In this document: positions 56,325 to 64,000 of the stretch, piece after piece
Layout of the letters: every line of letters starts with the position of its first letter
How positions within the stretch are numbered: position 1 is the first letter of the stretch
NCBI GenBank assembly: GCA_025738555.1
Contig: JAOVFP010000013.1
Coordinates: forward strand, 1,922,001-1,986,000
Direction: 5' to 3'
DNA length: 64,000 bases
Origin: Cyathus striatus
Taxonomy: Eukaryota > Basidiomycota > Agaricomycetes > Agaricales > Nidulariaceae
The notes under the pieces: generated by a model
Database searches by the model: none
What the model saw: only the letters and a program-made list of their open reading frames with translations
What the model was told of the DNA's origin: nothing
Position numbers and translations under genes: made by a program

Positions 56325-57652
56325 ATGTCTCTCGATGGCTATTACGAGGGACTCGAGCAGGATCTGGCAGCTGTAAGGGAACGGAGTTACTTAACCAGTG
56401 AGTAATTGAATTCTCTGGTGTTTGTGAACTTTCAATTAATTGGTTATCGAGCAGTAGGTGCACTAGCAGTACTAGTGGCGCAGTACCTCCTTTCTTTTGA
56501 CGATGAATACCGCTTGATATGGAAGTAGGTATACGTTACGTGCTATATTCTCTTGACATTATAATATAATTATCTTAGAAAGCCAATAAGTCTCATTAAA
56601 TGGATATACATTTTCTTGCGATATTTTGCGCTAACCTTCCAAAGGTACGAATATTTAACTCTACTCTTAGCTCAACCTAACCTTATTAATTTTAAAGCGG
56701 AAACTTATATATGATGCTAGGCAGACTTTCCATACCCCCATTATCTCATGACATATGTAGGGCATGGGTTCTGTCTATGTCGATTGCATCACTATTGGTT
56801 ATATCAGCGATGGATGTTGTTCTTATGCTGCGAGGTATTGTGCACTTCGCTTCCATATTAATAACTACTCTAAACCAATTTATATTTCAGTATATGCTTT
56901 ATACATGAAGTCCACCCTTATAGGTGTTATGATGATAATCTTGTTTGTTATTGGTGTCGGTGTTGACATTGGAATTGCATACGACGTATACAACAAAACT
57001 TCATACGACCATATTTGCCATTTGAAGAAGATATCACTTCTCAGCGTATACCTCACGTAAACCTTTTCCTTCCATACTTACTTATTCATCTAACCTACTA
57101 AGTAATCATCGTAGGTCAGCACTTCTTGCTACGCACACCATCGTCTGGAGAATGACCGCTGCCAAGACTCTGTTCATGCCTCGTAATATTCCCATAGTTC
57201 AATTAGTAATATACGATGGTATATGGGCAATAATACTATTATGGGGTGAGATTTATAACATTTGTGCTTGTGTCCAACTTCTTATATGCAAATCTCAACT
57301 ATGTCCACAGCCATTTACATAGCAAATATTCCATACGCAGTTGCAGCCGATTTTTCGAAGCCACATTTTGCTTACATGTACGTCATTTGGCTTCGTCACT
57401 TGATAGTATTCGTATGTTTTGAAGTCTGAGTTGATTTGACCTGACGTTCTGAAGTTGGCCTCTAACATTTCTCTCCATTGCTGTTAGTCAAATTTCATCT
57501 TTTAAACCGTGAATAAACTTGATAGTAATGGATTTGGATAGGGATGTAAGTTGATTATAAACATGCAACGAATGGTGGTGGAAGATGGGTCTGCGCCCAA
57601 TACTGGCAGTGATATCTATCTCACTACTTTCATGGAGGGTATAAACGAGTAG
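56325..57652 (+). CDS. DUF6533-family multi-pass membrane protein, copy 2
   Basis: Nine exons: 56325-56397, 56458-56524, 56579-56644, 56698-56834, 56891-57056, 57115-57245, 57311-57377, 57455-57482 and 57542-57652, 281 residues. Exons 2-8 have exactly the same lengths as in copies 1 and 3 (67, 66, 137, 166, 131, 67, 28). Landmarks: DEYRLIWKKPISLIKWIYIF, AMDVVLMLR, VGVDIGIAY, NIPIVQLVIYD and CKLIINMQRMVV. The last exon looks full of stops if intron 8 is kept (59 bases, GTTAGT donor, GGATAG acceptor); removing it, as the other copies suggest, gives an open frame to GINE. Probably functional. Confidence 0.87.
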
Positions 57653-58277
57653 ATTTTCTGTTTTTTAGATAAATCATGTGACGTCATACTCAGGTCACGA
57701 TGAAGTTTTCACTCGCGTGACTCTTTGGACGGACGCGTACCGGCCCGGCGTTGAAGTATAGACTTGTATAAAATGTTGAATGTTACGTTCAACGTTCAAC
57801 CTCCTTTGAATCATCACCGTGTTACCCCGTCATCAATGTAATTCTTCACTACTTCCAATTCCATGGATAAAAATAACAATGATTACGTCCCAGAGATATA
57901 TAGAAATCCGAATCTTCCAATCGAATTTATTTCCAATTGATGTCAGATACTTGAAGCTACATTCAGGGCCAGGGATGTTTGAATACTAGTCATAACTGAA
58001 GTATAAGTATATAAGTTCTCCCATTCTCGAAAATCGATCCAATCTGATTTGATTCAAGAAAGAAAGCGCGCGTATGAACTACCTACCAACAATCCATTCT
58101 TTGATGAGCCTTAGAAAAGTTCCTGAGCCGCCGTCACCAATTCACTTCGTGGCAACGCCGGTTTCGGGCTTTCAGGCTTAAAGGGTCTCTCACTGGCTCG
58201 CCGAGTCGTATATATATATTTATACCCCGCTCTGGACAACCTACTCGACACTAGATTTTGGATTTACAACTTGAACA
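57653..58277. other. Spacer between DUF6533 copies 2 and 3
   Basis: 3' flank of copy 2 and promoter of copy 3 with the shared motif at 58139-58153 and a TATATATATATTTATA run near 58210. No gene. Confidence 0.5.
58139..58153 (+). promoter_or_regulatory. Shared upstream motif of the DUF6533 genes, copy 3
   Basis: AATTCACTTCGTGGC, one base different from copies 1 and 2, 125 bases before the ATG at 58278. It is followed by AACGCCGG and GGCTTAAAGG. Confidence 0.6.
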
Positions 58278-59577
58278 ATGTCTTTCGACGTGTTGCAGCA
58301 GGATCTGGCAGCTATAAGAGAGCGGAATTACTTCACCAGTGAGTGCTTGAGTAGTTGAATTCTGGAAGTTTAAATTGACTTAATATCACGCTAGTAGGTG
58401 CACTGGTGCTTTTAATAGCACATTACCTCTCTTCTTTTCGCGATGAATTCCGTTTCATATGGAAGTGAGCAGCTGCTAGTATCTGCTATGTTTCTGAATA
58501 CGTTAACCCAAAGTATCTCAGAAGGCCAATAAATCATATCAAATATCTATACATCTTCTTACGATATTTGACACTAACCTTCCAATGGTATTAATCTTTG
58601 ACTTCAACCCCTTACTTATGACGCCACTGATCTTGCTGGTATTAAAGCGTGAACTTATATATCATGCTTGACCGGCTATCCAAACCGCCATTCTCTCATG
58701 ATACCTGTAGAGTATGGATTATGTCTATGTCGATTGCAGAAATACTAGTTATATCTGCGATGGATGTTGTTCTTATGCTGCGAGGTATGATTCCAACACG
58801 CTCCGAATATAACTTCCAAATTCAATTAACTCTAGTATATGCTTTATACTTGAAGTCTACTCTTATAGGAATTGTGATGACGATGTTATTTATTACCATA
58901 GTTGGGATTGACGTTGGAATTGCATATGTTGTATACAACAAGACCTTATACGACTCCCACTGTCATCTGAAGATGCTTTCGCATTACAGTGTATACCTCA
59001 CGTACGTTCTTCCTTTTTAACTTGTGTTGTGCGTAATCCTAGCCAAATTAATTGGAAGTTTAGATCAGCACTTATTGCTATGCAAACAATCATATGGGGA
59101 ATAACAATTATGAGGACCCGGTTAATGCCTGAGAATATTCCCATTATTCAAGTAATAACATACGATGGCGTATGGGTGATAGTCCTATTTTGGGGTGAAT
59201 GATATCCTAATTGTATTTTTCTAACGCATTAATCTTATCTCGACTGCTATCCAGCCATTTACGTGGTTACTGTCCCAGCCGCAGTGGTCGCGGACTTCTC
59301 TAAGCTACATTTCGCTAACGTGTATGTCAATTATCATTATGTTTATACTATATAGAATAAGCTGATTCGTGTATCCTTGAAGTTGGCCTCTATCGTTGCT
59401 CTCCATCGCTGTCAGTTAATTGGATTACTTCTCCCAAAGGATAAGGATGCTGATAGTAAATTTGGACAGGGATGCAAGCTAATTATAAACATGCAACGGA
59501 TGGTAGTGGATAGTGGAACTGAGACGAATTCCAGTGATATTTATCTCACAACTTTCCTAGAGGGTATAAATGAGTAG
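58278..59577 (+). CDS. DUF6533-family multi-pass membrane protein, copy 3
   Basis: Nine exons: 58278-58338, 58398-58464, 58522-58587, 58648-58784, 58836-59001, 59064-59194, 59255-59321, 59383-59410 and 59470-59577, 276 residues. Same internal exon lengths as copies 1 and 2. Landmarks: DEFRFIWKRPIKYIKYLYIF, AMDVVLMLR, VGIDVGIAYVVY, NIPIIQVITYD and CKLIINMQRMVV. An alternative reading, without intron 8, is also open for 74 codons and would give a different C-terminus; I prefer the spliced form because copies 1 and 2 require it. A strong hairpin lies directly after the stop. Confidence 0.88.
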
Positions 59578-59584
59578 AGTTTCG

Positions 59585-59631
59585 TACTTGGCGCTCCTGC
59601 ATTCTAGACTAGAATGCAGGAGCGACAAGTA
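59585..59631. repeat. Strong inverted repeat just after DUF6533 copy 3
   Basis: Arms CGCTCCTGCATTCTAG (59592-59607) and its exact complement (59609-59624) are separated by a single A. After one mismatch the stem continues with TACTTG / CAAGTA. In total 22 of 23 pairs match around a one-base loop. Confidence 0.95.
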
Positions 59632-60487
59632 TTTCTAGTATTATAATACTGACATCATATATATTACGTGGAAGTGTTTAGTTTGGCCAAGGACTCAATG
59701 ACCGTCACAGGGGTGGGTATCCATGTGCGTATGCTGTAACCTGCAGCCCAAGAGAGCCCAAGTCTTTCCCACTTACGTAGATGTTCATACTACGCGCCGG
59801 CGTCGGGGAGTCTAGATGATCGCGCTTTCAGACAACTTTTAACTTTTAACTTTATTCGAATTGATACTAACCTTCAATATCTTTATTTCTCTATGTGTTG
59901 CTACTTACAAGCATACAGTTAGAAGTGACGATATAATTAAGTATGTCCCTGGACCCTGACATCGATATCCTATCCAACTGACTTCAGACACTCAGGAATC
60001 GGAGTCAAAGCATGCTCAGGGCTGACGATACGATGAGATTATAACAGACATACTTAATTTAGTATGTTCTCTCACTCTCTAAAATCAATGTCATTTGATG
60101 CAAGATAAGAAGTGTATGAATACTAACATATAATTCATTGATAAACCTTATAAAAGATGTTATCCACGTTCCTGGGCGGCCTCCTAAGTCAGAGAAGACT
60201 CTCGAAAATCGTGGAGGGAGTAGATGACTATCCGCACAAAGAACGGGACCGTATCGCATTCCGGACATCTATGAGGTCAGAAAGTCCTTTCCTTTGATCA
60301 TTATTCCGGGCACGCATTGTCAGAAAAGCCGAGGTTGATAAATATTATCAGGACATAGACAAATTCGTGGTTTGGTGGCAGACTTAGACGCTTCCCGGAC
60401 AAATTGTCCGAAAACCATCCGGACACAAATCACCTCTCCGTAATCTAAGTTCTGCTGGGATTTTCTAGGGTCCTAGTCTGAGTCCGC

Positions 60488-60502
60488 AATTCAATCTGTG
60501 GC
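60488..60502 (+). promoter_or_regulatory. Shared upstream motif of the DUF6533 genes, copy 4 (diverged)
   Basis: AATTCAATCTGTGGC, 126 bases before the lost start of the copy 4 pseudogene, followed by AACGCTGC and CAGCCTAAAGG. Confidence 0.5.
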
Positions 60503-60627
60503 AACGCTGCGAAGCCCTATCTCAGCCTAAAGGTATTTTTCACAGCTTAGAATAAGTATATATACTTAAGTTCATCCTGCTGAAGTCAACTAGCATCTTA
60601 CCAGATTTCATTTTTACAGCCTTAACA

Positions 60628-61871
60628 ATATTTTTCGAAGGGTATTACGATGATTTGGAGCAGGATTTAGCAGCTATAACTGAGAGAAACTATTCAGCCG
60701 GTGAGTAGGTGAATTCTACGATGTTTGCGACTTCATATCGCACAGTAGGTGCACTAATCCTATTAGTGGCACAATATCTCTATTATTTTCACGATGAACA
60801 CCGTTTCATATGGAAGTGAGGATTTATCTACTATGTTTCCGTAATTCGTTAACCCAAATTGTACCAATAGAAAGTCATTAAATCATATCAAATGGATATA
60901 CATCTTCTTACGATACTTCGCGCTAACCTTCCAATCGTACGAATTTTCGACTCCAATCTCTTAGCTCATGCTAATCTTCTTATCGCAGCGTGAACTTATA
61001 TTTAATGCTAGACCGCCTATCAAAGCCCCCAATATCCCACAATACCTGTAGAATGTGGATCCTATCTATGTCGATCGCAGTAATTCTAGCATTAGCTACG
61101 GTAGATTTTATTCTTATGCTGCGAGGTATGGCTCTAGTGTACTTCGATGATAACTTTCAAGTTTAATTTTACGCCTTGTACTTGAAATCCACCCTTATAG
61201 GAGCTATGATGGTAATACTATTTACCATTGTAGTTTTTCTTGACATTGGAATTGCATACATTGCTTACAACAAGACCTTATACGATTCCATCTGCCATTT
61301 GAAGAATCTTTCTCCTTTCACTGCATACCTCACTTTAGTTCCTCCTTTCTGCACGCGAATTACGACATCTTTACTAATCTACATTGCTGGTGTAGGTCAG
61401 CGGTTATTGCTATGAAAACAATCATATGGGGGATGACAGCTGCGAAGACCTAGTTGATGTCTCATAACATTCCCATTGTTCAGCTAGTAGTATGTGATGG
61501 AGCATGGGCAATAGTCCTATTATGGGGTGAGTGATATCGTAGATGTGTTATTTCTTACACATACATATGAACTCCGTGAAAATCCCTTTACATAGCTATC
61601 CTCCACAGTGGTGGTCGATTTATATAAGTTACATATCATTCGCGTGTATGTAATTATTTTCATTCCACTACTTTATGTTTGAGCTGATTCAGGTGTCCTT
61701 GAAGTTGGCCTTTATCATTGCTCTCCATTGCTGTCAGTTAATACTTATAATAAATTTGAATAGGGATGCAAGTTAATTTTAAATATGCAACGGATGGTAG
61801 TAGAGAATGGTTCTGAGGCCAATGCCAGCGATATTTATCTTACGACTTTTCTTGTGGATGTGGACGAGTAG
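60628..61871 (+). pseudogene. DUF6533 copy 4, inactivated
   Basis: The same nine-exon plan can be followed but is broken. The start reads ATA at 60628-60630 where the other copies have ATG. The acceptor before exon 5 is lost (TTTAATTTTACG instead of TTCAGTATATG, about 61165). The donor after exon 5 reads CTCACTTTAG instead of CTCACGTACG (about 61334). Exon 6 has TAG at 61451-61453. The acceptor before exon 7 is also lost. Exons 2, 3, 4 and 9 remain close to copies 2 and 3, so the loss is recent relative to the duplication. Confidence 0.85.
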
Positions 61872-63064
61872 ATTTCTCTAAAGGCTCGAAAGTCAGATTG
61901 GTATACACATGCACATAATTCTGTTAAATACTCGCTACATAATGCAGGGCACGAACATTATCAGCTGGCGACCTAGACTAGGAGTTAACATACATTACGT
62001 TCAAACGAACTCGTAAATTAGAATCTAAACCAGGTTGCTGTGAACTTTCCAGATGCGGTAAGTATTTTTGGCAGAGCAGATTACATTCAAGATAACTTAG
62101 ATGATATGTTTCCTTAGGTTTCGATCAGAAAAGAGTTTAGAGTCAGAGTTTTTACTATTAGTATACTTAGCTTCAACGATGTCAATAATGTTCAAGCGTT
62201 CAATACTATCGGCGGTTAAAATTGATATTTCAACTTCGGGTCAGAGCAAGGTTCACCTCTTTGCATACCCTCCCTAAGTAGATATTTGCATTTGCCTTGG
62301 CTGCATTCTGAACTGCCACGGTTGTTCAGACCTCATCTATTTTTTCCAGGTGTAACTGGTAACGAGCATACATATTACAAGGTGGTCCAACAGCAGTTCA
62401 ACGAGTTCGAGTCGGGATAGGTTTGCCTCTGACATAGAAATTTCAGGGCCTGTGTTTTATTTTTATTTTGGAATCGCATTTTTCGAGCCATGCCGCAATA
62501 GCCTGATAACATGAAGAGATGTTTAAAATAATATGCAGGTCTGGTAGATGAGATTGAGAATGAGACCTCCCAACTGTCCGATTACGCAGTGATATCTGGA
62601 TGATTTTCATGCAATGATTACACAATAGATTTGGTTCCACCATTCATAAGCATACCTACACTTACGGTCCTAGGGAAGAATTGAATTTCCACTTTTTCCA
62701 AGGAAGAACATTACTGGTGCTGGACCACAGCAAGCACTACAACAGTAATTGAGGCTGCTGGTCTATTCTGGCCCTTTCTGCCATCTGACCCGGTTCTGAT
62801 ATTTGTAAGCTAAAATTCGTTCCAATTTCGTATATCCAGAAATAATTCATATGTCAATGGAGTTTGGATGCATTGAAGATAAAAAAAATAAAACTAAACA
62901 GTACTTGGGTTGGGTAGACTTTGGCACACATGTTTAATTGAGGTTAAGTGTTTCATCAACGTTTCAACCCCCCAAGCTCAAGCTCAAGTCCCAGTTACTT
63001 AATTAAAATAAGGGAGACTATAGTTAGTGCCTACCAGCAATGTAAATTAATACTTCTCTTACAT
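61872..63064. other. Intergenic region after the DUF6533 array
   Basis: No gene supported. AT-rich, CpG-normal. An A-run near 62881-62895. Open frames (for example minus 62643-62443) are short and random-looking. Confidence 0.5.
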
Positions 63065-63151
63065 GTCGGTATCGATTAGGGGTTAAATCACCTCGTTGTG
63101 GTTAATATCACTAATGCCGAGGAGCCGCTGGTTCGATTCCAGCTACCGACA
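63065..63151 (+). tRNA. tRNA-His(GTG) with 15-base intron
   Basis: Cloverleaf: acceptor GTCGGTA with TACCGAC, D stem GAT/ATC, anticodon stem CCTCG with CGAGG, loop TT-GTG-G, T arm GCTGG-TTCGATT-CCAGC, discriminator A. An intron of 15 bases (TTAATATCACTAATG) sits after position 37. Mature length 72, the usual tRNA-His length before addition of the 5' G. Confidence 0.93.
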
Positions 63152-63894
63152 CATGTGTCACAAGCTATATTCCTTTTTTTCTTCATACCGCAGTAAAAGT
63201 CTGACCGAGCCCAACGATGACGCGTTCACTGGGCACATCGATGCTCAGGTATAAGAAATCTACCAACTACTTGGAACGGCGCGTGGTGGTCATGGATAAG
63301 GGTAGCGCTATGGAGATGACTATCATCATGATGGGCTACGGTTGACAAGGAATGTAGTTAAAGAGGATTCGTCGCCAGGTCGGGCTGCAAAGTCAACTGC
63401 AGCTAGATCATGCCATCTCCTTCACCAACGTATCTTCGCAGACGTAGGACATATCATTGCGACGAGAATCCTGCAGATCACTCTCGTAAATGAACGGAGC
63501 ATGTCCTTTCCTTTGCTAGCATTGTAACCTTCTGATTTATCGAACCCTAAGGCGCCCAAAGGAAAACTGGGGGCAGGAATATACGGCTAATGGGGGGCCG
63601 CAGGGTAGGACGTACTACAGCTGTGCTACGCTCGAGGAGAGTTGGGTTTAGTGACGCGTTGGTGTTCCAGGTTCAAACTTCAATGACACATGCATTCCAG
63701 ATATAAATACAAATACATTTTTCAAAGAGCAACCATAAGAATCTAATCCAATGTAACGAGCATGTCAGCAGAGCGAAACGTGAAGGATAGCAAAGTGATA
63801 ACAAAAATATTCAGGGAATATATAACAAATAGAATGCGATGAGAGCAAAAGCGATGAAAGATGAGAGGTATATGTAACAAAAGCGAGATCCTGT
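63152..63894. other. Intergenic region
   Basis: 3' flank of the gene that enters the window from the right (minus strand) and of tRNA-His. No further feature. Confidence 0.45.
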
Positions 63895-64000
63895 CTACCA
63901 GACAGAATCAAGGTAGCGTGAAGATGAGCTCCGTGCTTTAGCTGACGGACCGTACATCTCTTCCATGGCTACGGCGACACCGTTCCCACGAAGCTGCTCG
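63895..64000 (-). CDS. C-terminal end of a gene running in from the right edge
   Basis: On the minus strand the last 106 bases of the window are open and end at TAG (63897-63895): EQLRGNGVAVAMEEMYGPS, then a basic/Ser-rich end finishing RYLDSVW. The pattern is plausible for a protein C-terminus but too short to assign. It could also be chance. Confidence 0.4.
   Translation of the reverse strand, partial: EQLRGNGVAVAMEEMYGPSAKARSSSSRYLDSVW

Larger units (their letters stand above)
59578..60627. other. Spacer between DUF6533 copies 3 and 4
   Basis: Includes the hairpin at 59585-59631 and the shared motif variant at 60488-60502. A TATATA run near 60550 would be the TATA region of copy 4. A minus-strand frame at 60268-60059 is unsupported. 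Confidence 0.5.

Noticed and set aside
59356..59577. Longer last exon of DUF6533 copy 3 read without intron 8
   Set aside because: It is open, but the same choice puts several stops in copy 2. The shared GT..GT donor and CAG/TAG acceptor in all four copies favour splicing.

Overview
The window looks like a piece of a mushroom-forming basidiomycete (Agaricomycete) nuclear genome. Genes are split by short GT-AG introns of roughly 45-85 bases. The recognisable families are typical of that class: DUF6533 and DUF6534 membrane proteins, a KDZ-like transposase tail, chromodomain Ty3 elements, an Ort1-type carrier and ATP synthase subunit K. Four tRNA genes carry short introns after position 37. I assembled exon structures by hand and kept those whose reading frame stays open through every junction.

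Layout. Positions 1-6.5 kb are old transposon sequence: a KDZ-like tail, a minisatellite with an exact 70-base period, and a decayed Ty3 chromovirus that carries an antisense gene just before its 3' LTR. Positions 7.6-10 kb hold a basidiomycete-type disordered protein gene. Positions 11.1-25.1 kb are a second transposon block: a tRNA-Pro gene, tRNA-like repeats, a partial LTR lying in a DDE transposase relic, a Ulp1-protease relic cut by a second LTR, a second Ty3 pol relic, and a 1.56-kb hAT element that still has its 8-base target duplication. Positions 25-29 kb are gene-poor, with tRNA-like repeats, degenerate tandem repeats and a PIF/Harbinger-like MITE. From 29.5 kb the genes are a bZIP factor (with an apparent frameshift), an orphan four-exon gene, a DUF6534 tandem pair, a pair of TPMT-family methyltransferases interleaved with intron-bearing tRNA-Pro genes, a mitochondrial ornithine-type carrier, a DUF4048-like protein, ATP synthase subunit K, and an array of four DUF6533 genes (three intact, one dead). 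A tRNA-His and the tail of another gene close the window.

The transposon blocks are strongly CpG-depleted, and many of their stop codons look like CGA-to-TGA changes. This fits long-term cytosine methylation. The hAT element sits inside a depleted block but has kept its CpGs, so it is probably a late arrival.

The most interesting part is 38-62 kb. Three families of membrane proteins or small-molecule methyltransferases have each expanded locally, exon lengths are almost perfectly conserved between copies, and the DUF6533 copies share an upstream motif. No function is known for DUF6533 or DUF6534. A role in sensing or making small molecules is speculation.
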